Shown here one piece after another: positions 44,918-57,506 of a DNA stretch of 64,000 bases (its first letter is position 1; every line of letters starts with the position of its first letter). The position numbers and the translations under genes were made by a program. The stretch is from Venturia oleaginea. Lineage: Eukaryota; Ascomycota; Dothideomycetes; Venturiales; Venturiaceae. The stretch lies in the NCBI GenBank assembly GCA_013176395.1, contig JABMLP010000010.1, forward strand, positions 496,001 to 560,000. Direction: 5' to 3'. The notes beneath the pieces were generated by a model. That model was not told where the DNA came from. It worked only from the letters and a program-made list of their open reading frames with translations, and did no database searches.

Positions 44918-47449
44918 GGGGTTAGGGGAGTAAGAGAGCTTCTTCAAGAAGTAGGCCGGATGAGAGCTAGGAGAAAACTGAACCTCGGAGGTAAAGTAGA
45001 TCAAGACTTCAGGAAATAGGCCGGTGATTAGCTAGTCTTCGATAGCGGGCTTTGGATCTGTTTGAAGCGATTCTTTTGATGGGGTAGAAGGACTGGTTTG
45101 GTGGCTTTGATGCTGTATCATTGGGTTTTTTGTTCGATGGAGAGACTGTGTGGATGAGAGGCTGTTGAATTTGTACGCGACTACTCCAGAGTGTACACAT
45201 GCATCCGCGACTATCCCTTCGGTTTCCGTCCAGGAGAGAAAGTTTATACCCGAGTTAAAGCTCCGCCGAGAGACTGGGTTCTAACAGTCACGAATAGAAA
45301 TCCTAAAAAACGCAATTACAACGATGATTTCAATATTCTACGCCGACTTCTCCAACCAGATATCCCAAGCGCATCCAAATAAAGCATACCAATACCAATA
45401 CAACCCCAAATCTAGCCCGGAAAATAGCCAAGTCTATACGTAATACTCCTACTAAATATTCCCTCCCATCTCTTCCAATCCACTATCGAAACCCAGCTGA
45501 ATTCTAGGAAGAATACCAACGAGCTAAGGCCAATTCTGAGAAATTAAGTTAGTACAGATCGAGATGGAAATTCCAGGGTCGTATTCGTAACCTCGATTTC
45601 AATAGAGCTAGTAGAATCATGGTAGCATCTTTTCTAGCTAGATATATCGAATGTAGATGTAATCGCGATTGAAATATAGTCTTATATCCAGCCTTACTTC
45701 TTGGCGGGTAGGTCCTAGACGTCGGGGGGCTTTAAAGAGCTATTTCGTTGGAGATTTTCTACAACAAGAGTGGAGATGAATATAGTCCGTAACGAGAATC
45801 CTCTTTACCAATTATTTAGAACTCCTAGCGCCGGTGCTGGCCGTATTGAGTTTAAGAATCTGTTTAAAAGACTACGGTGTTTCCATTCAAACCACGAACT
45901 CGTCCCTATATCCGACCATCTCAGCCAGAAAACCAGTGCCGGATACATTGAATTGACTTCACAAATACGTTCTACGTGTGTGAGATGGCGGGAAAGAAGC
46001 CAACTTACACAGGATTGGCCGGATAGATGAAGAAGCGGGACCCAGTCGAAGAACTGGATCCTGCTAGACATGCTCAAGGTGAGATATGCATCGTACTGCA
46101 GCATTTGATGTAAGCAGTAGCATCTTCAAAAAAAACTTGCATGTTCGAAACACCCATCGAATTGCCTTGGTCGAGATAGAGCCGGACAAGTAAAGGATAC
46201 GGTTTGCAATGTGGTGCTTGCTTTTACACGCAAGACCGAACAAATGGTGTACCTTTTTTAGCCTAAAAATAGACTCCGTGCTTACAGAGGGTTAGGACGT
46301 CACGAAAACAACGATGCTCAACAGATGAGCGGTATCGTATAGAGTCTGACGGGATTGTGAGAGCGGAACGTGCTATGTTGAAAGTATCTTACTAGAGAGG
46401 CAAAAGCGAGGTGGGCACGGCGGAGGTGGAGCCGCCCAAAAACTTTCGATGTTCAGCGCTCTCGGAAGCTCCAAGGGGGAGGGAGTGTGACCAGGGCGGA
46501 AGATGGAAGCCACATCCGGGCGTTAGAAAACGTCGTTGCGTTGTCGTCTGCCGCGTCTATTCACGCGTTAGCGATGCAGGTAAACCTCGCTAGTACACTA
46601 CTGCATGCACTATGGTAAATTTTTTAGCTCCATCCTGTGATTACCTCCCAGGAAGTCTTCGTAACCGTCCCCGGTTACCTTTTCTGTCCCTTCTCCACAA
46701 AGTATGGTATGCACTACACAGTAAAGGCCCTTCTTCTCCACATGCCTCTATATCCACCTATCAACTCTCGGCCATGGCTCTTTTCATGTCTAGCGTTCAC
46801 GACTCCATACCCACATCTACATTTTAAGTGCAATCACTCTGTTCCCTTGAGCCTACTCTAGCGCAATTTGTAGCCCTTTCCGTCAAGCACTCGTTGCGTC
46901 GTGGTTCCTCGCACAGCCAGCTCTGGTGGAAAGATACTCAAACCCCATAAGGCAATTGCCTATCTTTACATTGCTGGACCATCGTAGTACCAACTCGAGA
47001 AAGTGTTTCGGAATCAAAAATGCTCGGCGAGAATTCCCAATACTCAACTTCAATGCAGTCTCCTCTTTCCGCGTCTCGAAGGAGGCTTGAAGCAAGCATG
47101 CGATAAGCGAGTTGTGATCCGTCTCGGGGCTTAGAATACTGGTGGATTGTTACCCGGTTTGCAGCGATTTAATTCCATACTCCATACTCCATACTACTAC
47201 TCTACATTCAAGTGAAAATACGAAAGCACCTGGCCTTGTTGATTGCGCACATCGGCCCGAGGTACCTTACGAGAATCAGCAGCAAGATCCCGCAGTAAGA
47301 CCGTGGTCTCGTAACCCTAATGCGAGACACAGTTAGCCGCAAGATCGATCGCTGTTGATATGCGCTAGCCGGACGTTGAAAGTTGACATTTGACAGTTGA
47401 CAGGCCAGTTCTCTTAATCACTATAAGGCTAGGGTACTCTCTGAATTTT
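44918..47449. other. 2.5-kb gene-free tract
   Basis: Many stops in all frames and dispersed short open frames. Short readable scraps occur around 45190-45380 and 45770-46030 in different frames, as in old decayed sequence. A CCATACT repeat is at about 47172-47195. No gene is called. Confidence 0.45.
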
Positions 47450-47767
47450 TTATTTGGTTTTCGGGAAGTCGGTGATTCGAAAAGTGGACCAGAATGGATG
47501 GCACAGACGTGGCTGTGGCGCGCTGGCTAAAATGCAGGCTCCAAAGAGCTCTGAAATTTCACAGACCAGATGAGGCATAGCTCGCTTTTTTGGCAGCAGC
47601 AACGGCTCAACCGGTTGAAATTTTTCTCTGGTGGCATTAAGTGTCATAAACGACCGTTGGAAGACGTTTGTAATGGATACAGAAATTATAGGATGGGCAT
47701 CTAGAGCGGACGTGCATGATGTGGCGAGAATAATAGCAATGAGTAGATGTAGCTACTGATGTTGCAT
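47450..47767 (-). pseudogene. Possible secreted small protein with a stop before the signal peptide
   Basis: The minus-strand frame from ATG 47767 reads MQHQ, TAG (47753-47755), LHLLIAIILATSCTSALDAH, then about 80 more codons (FQPVEPLLLPKKRAMPH, CEISELFGACILASAPQPR) to TAA at 47450. If the TAG were CAG, the protein would start with a good signal peptide of about 20 residues. An alternative is that an intron ends at this TAG. It has three Cys in the mature part. No family is recognised; weak evidence. Confidence 0.3.
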
Positions 47768-49804
47768 ACACAGTATGAACTACTATAGTGGTTACGTCAG
47801 TCGGGCCGGTTCCTGTCACGACCAATGACTGACCTCAGCGGCTCCATATTCTTCTCTTCAAAAGGCGATGCCAATATTCCCGTGCCATGGGGATCATAAT
47901 ATAATTGAATTGAAAAGCGGGGGCGGACACTTCCAACGCTCTGCTCTTTGTTACTAAGTATATACACCTAGAGTAGTGCGCTCCCATGAGACTCAATAAA
48001 CCAACACGACGAACCAGATCACGGGGACAGACTGTGTGGGGGGGTACCATTCAAAAGGGAAGCGAAGATCGCTTTCTTGCTTCGGAATTTATGCAGGGTC
48101 CAGGCTATGAAATAACTCCGGTGTACCATAGTACTATGTATTGTTTGATCGTGGTTCAATGCTTGCAAAGAAGAATATCGATCCATTCTATGAAGTGATG
48201 CTGAGTAACTGGCAGGTGGTTTGACGTAATGCTGCATTCGCGATGGGGTCTGTCAAGGAGGAACCGACTGCTTGTTGGTTGACGAGTACTTTCTGAGAAG
48301 TTAGAACATACCGATACCGAAATACCAGGCCCGAGGGCTGCAAGCACGACATGACCTTGCAAGTCTCCATGCGCTCAAAGAAATCTATGTGAAGTTAGCG
48401 GTCTGGAAAGACGTCGTTCGCACTTACTCGCTCTCCCGGATGTTCGTATCCTGTATCAAAAACTGGCTTCGATTCATTCAGCAATTAGACCTCGGCGCAT
48501 GCTTGAGGGACAACGTATTTGGATCCCGCGTCCGTTGGCCCTGCCTCCGTCTCGATGTTGGAGCAAGGCCAAAGCGGCCCGAGTTCATGTACTCATGGAT
48601 GGCAGGCTCGGGTGCTCTCCGACCTTCGCACTGGCTGTCGTCCCAAAATAAGATGGTATTCGTTATTGCAGGGTGGTTGCCGTATTCTTTCCGAATGGTT
48701 GTGTTCAAGCCTTCGCAAATGTCCTTCTAGATATCCTAGATGTGCTCTCGACGTGCTCGCTTCTGCTATCGGTGGGTCGAGATTGATCGCAGTGGTGGAC
48801 ATCAATAACGTTCTTTAAGGGAGTGAGGATCCACTTGAAAGAACAAAAATGGGCATGCTAGAAGTTGGTCAAGGATAATTGCCATTGGGATTCATTGTGG
48901 GAAGTTGATGGCGAAGTGTGGTGGTTGCGTTTAGGACGTCACAAGTTTAGAGGTGTGGGGGCTGACGGAAGGAGATGACATCCAACTCTGTATACCGACC
49001 CCGCTTTTCACCATAGAACTACAGATGTAAACTTCATCGAGGGTGTCGACCGTGAATCAATCGGGTCACGGGACGTGACAGAAACAGCTGTCATTTGTAA
49101 TATACAACTAAGGAGAAACTAATTTGAAGACGACTATCGAAATGAAGCCCAACATGGTACAACTCGAAAAGCCTGAAGGTCATTTGTGTTGAAGTAGCTG
49201 CACAACTCGACTATTCTTTCCACTTGATTGATCTGTGTTCAGGCATATTTGAACAGCTGGTCAAAACTCTCAAAGGAGCTAAACGATTTAATCTATCGTC
49301 CCCAGAAGCTGTTATATCATTTTGCTTCGCGCACATCCAATTCCACAACTACGGTTCAAATTGCTCCGACAGCGGCAGAAGATTCATTACCCTCTTCTGG
49401 AGGATTCGAACCCCAGTTTCCGTTCCGTCTCTATTGCAACCTCACCCCAACGGCTTGAGGTCGTAAATCTTTACCTAACGGGTATACTGCCCGGTCCTAA
49501 GAACGATTGAGGGCGAGTTTATTTATTACTTCGAAATGCAACAGATATGATGCTCGAACATGACACCCCTCTGGAGATCGTGATATGCTGCCTCGAGGAG
49601 ACATATGACCTGAACCTAAATAGTCCTGTACGACATTGAACAGACGCATATTCTTGGTACACGAGGACCCTGCTGTAACAAAGCACAGCATCAGTATGTA
49701 ACGGGCCGTTGCAGCCGCGCAGATGACAGGTCCTAATTTGGAATGGCATTCTTGCACTAGGCGCTTGTCGTACAAGGGCTTGGACAAGGGATGTTCAACG
49801 TCCA
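47768..49804. other. 2-kb gene-free tract
   Basis: Overlapping short frames on both strands (for example 48389-48818) with no shared motif. Nothing is called. Confidence 0.45.
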
Positions 49805-51085
49805 TCAAACAAGAAATGTCCAGTAGCTGGGATAGACAAATTCATCCTCAAAAATTCGTCGCACTTGCTCCAGAATAAATTTTTCCACCTTGCCTACGTT
49901 TTTGAGTACTTGTTTCCCTGGCTCTTTTTGCCCTATTTCACTTTCAACCTTGATCTCCTCGAGCAGCCCTCCCATCTTGCCTTGTCGCGGCCCAGAATCG
50001 TCAGTTCCATCGATTGGATCTGTGTCGCTGCCAGCAAACGCTCCCGCATGTTCGGGCGACAAGAAGCATACGTGTGCGCGTTTTTTTATGTAAGCCAGGA
50101 TTGCTACGCCGTCGAAACGTAAGCCTGTAATGTTGAGCTTCAATGGGATGCCAACGAAGCTGGGCATGGGATAGTCTAGGAGAATTTCGGCCGTCAATGA
50201 CAATCTCATGTCTCCTGCATACCGTACGTGCGTCACAATCTGAATGTCGTTGGGACTTTGGTCTTGGATGATATGGTCGTCGGCATCACCTCCGAGAGAA
50301 CTTCCAAAAGATGGGACGTGGCGGTCATCGTCAAGATCCACGCCATCGCGTTCGACAGGATTGTGTTGGTATTGAGACGGTGGCCGTGATCCTGGGTCTG
50401 CAGTTGACGGCGGGGTAAGCGAGCTACTGGTGATGGCTAGTTGGTGCGTGGCGTTGAGGGGTGCTAGAGGCATTGACCTGTTATCAGGCCATCCACCATG
50501 GAAATGCGCGCCGGCGACAGCTGCAAGTGGTGTGGTCGTCCCAGACAGGCCAGGACCGAAGGGAAGATGAAAGTAATTGATGTTGGATGTGCCGCCAGGA
50601 ATACCTGGTGTCTGCGAACCAGATACCGATGGACTAGCCAGATTCGAGTGTTCTCCAAAATTTAGCGAACCTCGAAACCCGGTAAATCTTGTATCAATTT
50701 GTGGTGAAAGCTTTGGAGCTGGTGCATCACTTTCACATGGCAAGACGTCCGAAGGGCCATGGTGTTGTCGAATCGAGCCTGCAGGGACTGAGTTTTGTGC
50801 ATTGGATTGAGAGGCTGCATCTTGGCCTTCGTCATGTCCAGAATTGTCGTCTTCGTCGGAGTCATGGTCCTCGTAGAAATCTGGGAGAGGATCGCAGATG
50901 TCTTTGAGCACTACTTCGGGAGGAATGGTGCCAAGGTCAAAGGAGGAAACTCTCGCAGCACGGAGCAGATTTTTGGGGAATTTGATTTGCTGGATCTTAT
51001 CATCCAGGAAGGCACGAATTGTTTCAGTGAGAGCGATCCCATCGGCGCCCTCAGTCAAAGCAGACCAGTCTACAACGACAGACAT
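49805..51085 (-). CDS. MDM12: Mdm12, ERMES complex subunit
   Basis: A single exon of 426 residues, near the usual length for filamentous ascomycetes. The start MSVVVDWSALTEGADGIALTETIRAFLDDKIQQIKFP is the family signature. The SMP lipid-binding domain is split by a long Ser/Pro/Gly-rich insert (about 90-265). It resumes with DIQIVTHVRYAGDMRLSLTAEILLDYPMPSFVGIPLKLNIT and ends with VEKFILEQVRRIFEDEFVYPSYWTFLV. Mdm12 joins Mmm1, Mdm34 and Mdm10 at ER-mitochondria contacts and moves phospholipids between the membranes. The gene stands alone in a gene-poor region. Confidence 0.97.
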   Translation of the reverse strand: MSVVVDWSALTEGADGIALTETIRAFLDDKIQQIKFPKNLLRAARVSSFDLGTIPPEVVLKDICDPLPDFYEDHDSDEDDNSGHDEGQDAASQSNAQNSVPAGSIRQHHGPSDVLPCESDAPAPKLSPQIDTRFTGFRGSLNFGEHSNLASPSVSGSQTPGIPGGTSNINYFHLPFGPGLSGTTTPLAAVAGAHFHGGWPDNRSMPLAPLNATHQLAITSSSLTPPSTADPGSRPPSQYQHNPVERDGVDLDDDRHVPSFGSSLGGDADDHIIQDQSPNDIQIVTHVRYAGDMRLSLTAEILLDYPMPSFVGIPLKLNITGLRFDGVAILAYIKKRAHVCFLSPEHAGAFAGSDTDPIDGTDDSGPRQGKMGGLLEEIKVESEIGQKEPGKQVLKNVGKVEKFILEQVRRIFEDEFVYPSYWTFLV

Positions 51086-52988
51086 GACAGCAAGAGAGAT
51101 TGTCAGGTGTTGTTACCGAGTGTAGTTGATCCTCCGGTAGTCCCGCGAATGTGCAGCACAAAAATGAGAGGTACATGGATGAGAGGAGGGATATGTGTCC
51201 AAGATGCGGACGAGCTCACGACGCCGACTGGAAGGCAATGAATGCCCCAACCGAGGCGAGTTGGTGGGAGAGGAGAAGTTGAGGATGTTTTTCGTGTTCG
51301 TGAATCATGCCTATTCGTGAATCGTATTCGTGCCTACTCGAGTGTCTCGCCCTCGCCTCTACCAGATATTGGAGGTCCTAGTGTCCTGGTTTACCGTGGT
51401 TTCGTGGTGGAAGCTGCGTCTACTTGTTCTTCTCCCAGTGCGGTTGCGCCTTGCGACTTGCGAGCGGTACAGGCAGGGTCTTGGTGAGAAAGTGAGAGAG
51501 AACGCTGGGGCAGGGTTCAATGCAGCACGCCGCTTGCAGAAGCGTGGGAAGATTGTTCAAATTCACATAAAACGTGTTTTTGATGAAAGCTCAAGGGTGT
51601 GCAGCGGTCCGAGTCGTGTTTGATTGACGTGACAAGCATAGCGCCGACTGAATTTGGCGATCATATAGTGTTACAGGCTAGCTTGCACAGCATAGGATCT
51701 GCTCAAGGTATACCGAGTATCAAATCTTCAGAAATTGGTCCAAAACCTCGTGCTGAATCGGCTGCGTCTCCGGCTAGCAGTACGGATATGCAGGCAGTCT
51801 TTGCCTCGTACCAAGAGCGATAAGCTTCTGACTTTGTCAAGTGCAGAGCTGCCGGCAGTTGTGCCATTGGCCGACTGGGTTGTATCAGGCCGGACAATTT
51901 AGTTGCCAGGAAGTCGCTCTAAGCTCGTCGTTCCGTGGTTCACTGTTTGGGATTTCGACTATTATACTACCTGCCATGCTCGAACATCCACTCTCCACCT
52001 ATATTAACGCCACCTGCAGAACTGTGCAAAAAGCAATTTTACAACGGTGAAAAAAGGAAGCAACATGTTGTGATTCTCATCTAGTATATTCCTGCGTCAC
52101 CACAGCATTGTGCCACTATGTTCTGAACGGCATCACCTCACTCTGCACTCTTCCACCATCCGCAGCCACCCGTCTGCTGTCTCGTGGCAATTCTAGTGCC
52201 TGTGATGCCAAACCAAGCCTGTGCATAGCTATCGACTAATGATATCCCATGAGGCCATTATGTATCCTTCCCTGTTTAACAGTGTGTACCCAGAAGAATT
52301 GGGCTTTGGCGGTAAAGCTCAACGATTTTTGTGCTGCGCGACCTTGCGCGACTACACACGACAAGTCAGTGTGTATAACTGCGAGCGTCAGTCGGGCCCT
52401 AGCTGTCGAGACTAGACTGTTCAAGTGATGCCATTCGATTTGAGAGCTGTAAGCTATAGCATCTAGGCCTGGCCCATAATGGCTCCAATTCTCCTCCTCT
52501 TCGGCGTTTGTAAGATGTGTGTGGCGTATGGCATGTGAAAATAGGAAAAAGAGCCTTGCCATCCGTCCACACCCCGATTACATTTAATAATCCGAGAATA
52601 ATACATATGACCCGGTCCAATTTTGAAACACCATTCTTTGGAAATAACGCCAGATCCGTATCTGCCAGTCCAGTCCGGTGGACCTGCCTTCGTGTGAATC
52701 CCAGAACCCGTGTGAACGCCAACACTTTTGTAATTGATCCTCCTTGACGCCTGCAAATGCTTGTGATTGTGTTGTGCTAGATCAATCCGAGGCGGAAGGG
52801 CCTGTACAACAAGAGTGAGGATCGCGTGACGAGGCTTGAATTCTGAACGACCCGCGTTGCCAACTTCGTCTCCCGTTTGCGTAGTACCGGGTTGGACGGA
52901 GCATCTTCCGGTTGAGAGAGCTTGTGCAACACTAGAGTAGAAGTCAGACTTTGAGCGTCCAGATTTTGGGATGGAAGAGTCATACGAA
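51086..52988. other. 1.9-kb gene-free tract
   Basis: The MDM12 promoter side plus spacer. Open frames at 51241-51623 and 52236-52988 lack motifs. The minus-strand one overlaps the mini-protein gene in a different phase. Confidence 0.45.
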
Positions 52989-53150
52989 TCATCCTTGACA
53001 ATAGTCACATTTCTCGTCGTGTTTGATAATCCTCGATTTCATTGCTGATGCCGTGCAAAGCTTCCCTAGCGTTCTTGAGCTGGCGCAAGGAGCATAGTCT
53101 GAGTCGGATTTATGTCCACAGCCGTACTGGTGTATTATTTGTGTGCACAT
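52989..53150 (-). CDS. 53-residue Cys/His-rich mini-protein
   Basis: An intronless frame from ATG 53150 to TGA 52989. The sequence begins MCTQIIHQYGCGHKSDSDYA and ends HDEKCDYCQG, with Cys at 2, 11, 22, 32, 47 and 50. The CGH near the start and the CxxC near the end are the pattern of a large but uncharacterised group of tiny fungal proteins that begin MCT and look like a treble-clef or zinc-binding fold. The reading frame is shorter than usual gene-finder limits but stands out from its neighbours by its Cys/His pattern. Its function is unknown. The A at -3 of the ATG (CAAACATG) favours translation. Confidence 0.6.
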   Translation of the reverse strand: MCTQIIHQYGCGHKSDSDYAPCASSRTLGKLCTASAMKSRIIKHDEKCDYCQG

Positions 53151-53920
53151 GTTTGCGAGTGTGGAGGAGCGCGAGCGGCAATGGTGTAGAATTGCGTGAT
53201 GGTGGATTGTTGGCTGGGCGGATGGACGCAGTCTCTTTGAAGGGTAGGGTTTGGTCTGGCCTGGGTGTGTTTGAAATGTAGAGTCTTTTTGTATTTAACT
53301 ATGCCTCGCCTGAGGGGGTGGAAGGAAGGTATATGATCGACGGTAGAGAAGCTCAATCAGACCAGGGCAGGCGCGAATTTATAAGTCCATCTGCAAGAGG
53401 ACGAGATGCCGGTACTTTGTCGATAAATAATAGATTGCTGCTTTGCAAACGTGAGTGCGACGAGAGCAAGAGAGCATCGGGCTTACCTGGACCTCTCCCG
53501 CTCCATGTGTGAAGCATGGGGACATGGGTGGTCGTGACAAGGGACATAAGTCGCTGGGGCTGGGATCATGCCTCCCTAGGGTCAGCTTGCTGTTGATTGC
53601 TGGAGATGGAAGCTTCGAATGCAAATGCGTCTGAGCGCGCTCGACGCGCAGCACAGTCACCCACAGTGTGACCGCAGCGCCGTCTAACGGTTCGTCTCCG
53701 CTACTGAGACCAGCCTTAACAGCAAACCTTGACGGGCCACTACTGGACTCACACCACCAGCTTAACGCACCTGCGCGTCGCCGGCCGGCTTTACGGCTAA
53801 CCACTACCCCCGTATCGAATCTCGGCTTCCAATTCAAATGGCCAGCAAAGCGCTTTGTACCCAATATTCCTTCTCTGTCAACCTCTCTTTGTTCAGCGGC
53901 ATCCAACATCGAGGCCTCGT
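53151..53920. other. Upstream region of the mini-protein
   Basis: Short frames only. A minus-strand frame, 53984-53379, is open but starts without ATG in repeat sequence. Confidence 0.4.
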
Positions 53921-54010
53921 GTTCCAATCCAATGTTGAGCCTTTGTGTTCCAATCCAACGTCGAGCCTTTGTGTTCCAATCCAACGTCGAGCCTTGTGTT
54001 CCAATCCGGA
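53921..54010. repeat. 26-bp tandem repeat, about 3.5 copies
   Basis: GTTCCAATCCAACGTCGAGC followed by CTTTGT recurs at 53921, 53947, 53973 and 53998, with spacings 26, 26 and 25 bp. A diverged partial copy precedes it near 53900. Minisatellite-like. Confidence 0.88.
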
Positions 54011-57000
54011 GCCTAGGAGAAGACAGCTACCTCTTCCAGGTGAGGTATCCGGCAGGAAACTACCCTTGACTGCGCGCCTGTCTGTTTCCCCATGGGACCC
54101 CCTTCCTGCACCGCAAAACTCAAAATCGAAACAAGCGCCTTTCTAGTCCATGTACAAATGTGAAGTAGCAAGTAATATCTGGCAAAGCGTATATGCGTGC
54201 ATTTGCTGTATCAGTAGATGGAACAAAAGGGGATGTGTGCCAGACCCCGGGAAATAGCAGAGGAATATGGCTATGAAATGCACATAGCCGCGCCTTCAAT
54301 GTTTGCCTTATAAGCGCATTAGCTATATGAGTAGGAATCATCTCTTTTCGGGTCGAAGGGCTAGATGTGCTGTTTCACAGTCTGTTCACAAGTTGTTTGC
54401 CAGTAAACATTAGGAATTAAATGCGAGAATCTCCTTCGCCGAACTCTCGCCAGGTTTTAATCGCGATCGAAGTCAATCCCCCTCTGCTCAACGCGGCTGT
54501 TTGATGTTTGCTTTCGCGAAACCGTCATCTCGATGCATCCTTCTGTTGGATCTGCGAGACGCCACACAAGCTTGCCATCCACGCGGGTACCCTGAGTACG
54601 CTCCATGACTCTGTGAATGCTAACGTACTGCGCCACTCCGGAAATGCGAGCCTCGGAAACTTTTCATCCGATTCGAGAATTATTACAGATGGCGGGAGGA
54701 ATTACTTGTCCCTTTGCATGCATGACCTGAAGAGTAAAGCTAATCCGCCCATGGGCATAATCGAGACCGCCACGATAAGCTTGAACTCGTAGCACGTTAC
54801 TTTCCCTCGGCAAAACAACGAACGACATTTACGACAGAAAATCCTGTCACAACGGTTGCAGAGCAGTGGCGCAGGGAGCGAAGTAAGAAGGGTACAAGAG
54901 CGTCTCCGATAGACAGGTAGTCGATTGCATGTTTCAAGTGATAGCATAGTTTGAGTAATGAGCCCGCACAGAGCAGCAGAGGCACAAACCGTTAATCATC
55001 GCCGCTTTTGAAACGCTTCATTCGAAAGATGCGGCTGAATATCAGCAAATGGGTTTAGCTCCAGGGTCCTAGAAAGTCATCTACTACGAACCCACACTAA
55101 TTTCTGTGCCCAGCGAGAATGGTGCGTGGGTGGTAATGGGGTGAGAGTGAGGACTAGGGTGGTGAGCCCGTATACATCTTTAGATCCCCCACGAAAGCCA
55201 TCGGGGTAGTCGTGGGTACCTCGTCTTTTGCTATGGTATCTGTGGTGCGAGACCGAATTAAAAAAGTCGTATACTCATGTCCATCACTCCGTGGGTTGAA
55301 GAACTGATTTGCGATTCAATGGTGCTGGGCCTTGACACCACGAGGACAAATCATTCGGGGTCGGTATCAAAGTCAATAAGGCCTCGCGGATTTCCAGGAG
55401 AAAACTTTTTCATAGGTTCACGTTATTCATGGAATTGAAGGGATAGTGAGACAGGCACGGGAGATCCTCACCATCCATTATTAGCTCTCGACATAGTACT
55501 CAGGTCGTGGAGGTGGAAAGATGGTCATAACGTCGAAAATTTATCTCGACCAGGAGGTTCGAATCAATGTCCAAGCAAGATTTCAACCCATCTACTCACA
55601 ACAAATGCATTCGAATCCGTGTTACCGCCGCTACCAGCAATCTACGTTCTCATCAGTCCTACCGTTCTCGAAAATAAACTTGAGGGTGTGGTTAACAAAT
55701 GGCAGAATCAGAATGGGTCCAGCTATCTACGAAGGGCTCAGTTGGCAATCACAAGCTCTTTGTAAGATCCGCCTCGCGCTTACCATCGACTGCCGCACAC
55801 AATCTCGCAATCACTGCATCGAGAGCAAAGTAGTAAGTTTAGGATTAAGGGCGCTATTCCTGGCTACCAAGTCCCTTCATTTGCCAGAGCAGCGCTACTT
55901 AGTGGCACCTGCTTCTCCCTCACACATCTATTCTATATGGCTCCAAGCTTCGTCGATATTCCTGTCCTGGTCCGACGTTTATTTACCACCTCCATTCGGG
56001 CCCATCGCTCGGAACAATCCATGAACGACCGTGAAAATTCACAACGGCAAACTCGTCTGATGTTCCGATGGCTTCCACATCTCGAATAAGCTTCCAACGG
56101 TCAAAGCCGCTTACGTACGTGCGGATACTTCTTCTCCACCATCGGCTTCACCTCCCCGCAACTTGCCCGCAACAATCTGGGGAATAAGCAAGGCTGACTG
56201 ACTGACGAGGAAAGAATGGAATATCCTTTTGCTGGCCATAAACCAGTCAAGTTCAAGGTTTTCCGTCTCATTGAGAGATGCAAAGAGGACTCCGACTGAA
56301 ATCTCACCATCTGTTCCTCACTTTCATAGCGCGGGCGTTTCGCCTTTTTGGCTCTGGCGTTGACCACCAGAATTTCTGCTTTTCCTTTTGGGACACCAGG
56401 AGACTGCAAACTTGCCCTTGGGAGGATCGTAAGGCTAACACCAGCAGGAAGCCAGATTGCACCATCATGGTGTCACAACTTCGACATGTTACAGGTGCGG
56501 CCGAGAACTTGGAGAGAGGTGTGCGAATGTTTCCGTTTATCCCACCAGAAAGTAGACACTCGCAGGGCTACATCCCGAATTGTAACATTCACCATCATCT
56601 TGCGGGGTGCCCAGATGAATAAGAAACGCGTCTCCCCGTCAGTCGCAGACTTGCACAGCCTTGCAGCCAAGCTTGCCAAAACACGTCAAGAGGAGCGTCA
56701 TACAGTATAAGGTGATGAATCGGTGTTTCTTTTTCTCCCGCAATCTTTGAAGCATAAAAAGCAGCTATAGCTAGATGATATTCCTGGGTCATTTCTCTAT
56801 TCGACTTGATCAACATCTATACCAAGACATAAGTCGTATTACTCCCACACGCCCAGCCTCTTGTCCGTCGCACAATCGTTGCAATCGAGCCTCACCGCTG
56901 TGGATCAGAGAGTACAAGCAGAAGCAAAGCGCACTCTCAGCTGTCCTATCGATTTCTTGGTTGCCACACGTGCGTATCTTCTTCCTATAATGCTATCTTC

Positions 57001-57185
57001 TCGTCACTAGCTTGGCAGAACAATTCCCATATTTAAGACCTTTCCCACAGAGAATTCAAGATTCCCAAAGCAACTACAACCTCACGCACACAAACACCTC
57101 TTCTCTCTCAGCAACCACCCTCTTCTCTCTCAGCAACCACTCTCTTCACTCAATCATCCAACTTACACTCAATACACAAGTCAAC
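54011..57185. other. 3.2-kb spacer with overlapping near-open frames
   Basis: Most of it is empty. At 55521-56024 a 167-codon ATG frame overlaps another smooth frame on the same strand (VLPPLPAIYVLISPTVLENK), which continues with five stops to 56710. A minus-strand frame over 56101-56680 is also nearly open. I cannot decide which, if any, is a relic. The right end is the leader of the next gene. Confidence 0.35.
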
Positions 57186-57506
57186 ATGTCCATCAGCCAA
57201 ACTCCTCGCCCAACCCGACCAATGTTCCCAGAAGGAGGCTTTCTCATTTTGGCCCCGACTCTGTCATCAGACTATCCAGCGCAGGCATCATCTCGAGCAT
57301 CTTCTATCGACTCCACCACTGCTGCAGCCCCGGACCTGTCTACTGCATCTCTTCCATCCACATCCGCCATCGATGACAGTACCCCCGCCGATGCGGCTCA
57401 GTCAGTCACGAAAGATCGACGATCCTCCACCAGAGTTCTTAAGTTGGGGCCTGTACACAACGGGGAGGTGACTGTCTCCGATTACGTCGAGGTCGGCGAT
57501 GAGTAG
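57186..57506 (+). CDS. Small Ser/Thr-rich protein with an LKLGPVH motif
   Basis: 106 residues from ATG 57186 (CAACATG context); the frame is open further upstream, but the earlier sequence is CT-rich leader. A Ser/Ala/Thr-rich disordered body ends in the conserved-looking tail DRRSSTRVLKLGPVHNGEVT. Many small uncharacterised ascomycete proteins end in a similar RRSS…LKLGPVH-GE block. The run before the ATG (TTCTCTCTCAGCAACCACTC twice) is a strong-promoter-like CT-rich leader. No signal peptide or membrane segment. Role unknown. Confidence 0.7.
   Translation: MSISQTPRPTRPMFPEGGFLILAPTLSSDYPAQASSRASSIDSTTAAAPDLSTASLPSTSAIDDSTPADAAQSVTKDRRSSTRVLKLGPVHNGEVTVSDYVEVGDE

Noticed and set aside
49405..49425. 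GATTCGAACCCC resembling a tRNA T arm
   Set aside because: No cloverleaf could be built around it.
53379..53984. 201-codon minus-strand open frame
   Set aside because: It begins without ATG inside the 26-bp repeat, and its composition is not protein-like over the repeat part.
55521..56024. 167-codon ATG open frame
   Set aside because: A second, equally smooth frame runs through the same bases on the same strand, no motif or splice support exists, and downstream continuation has many stops. Not separable from chance.
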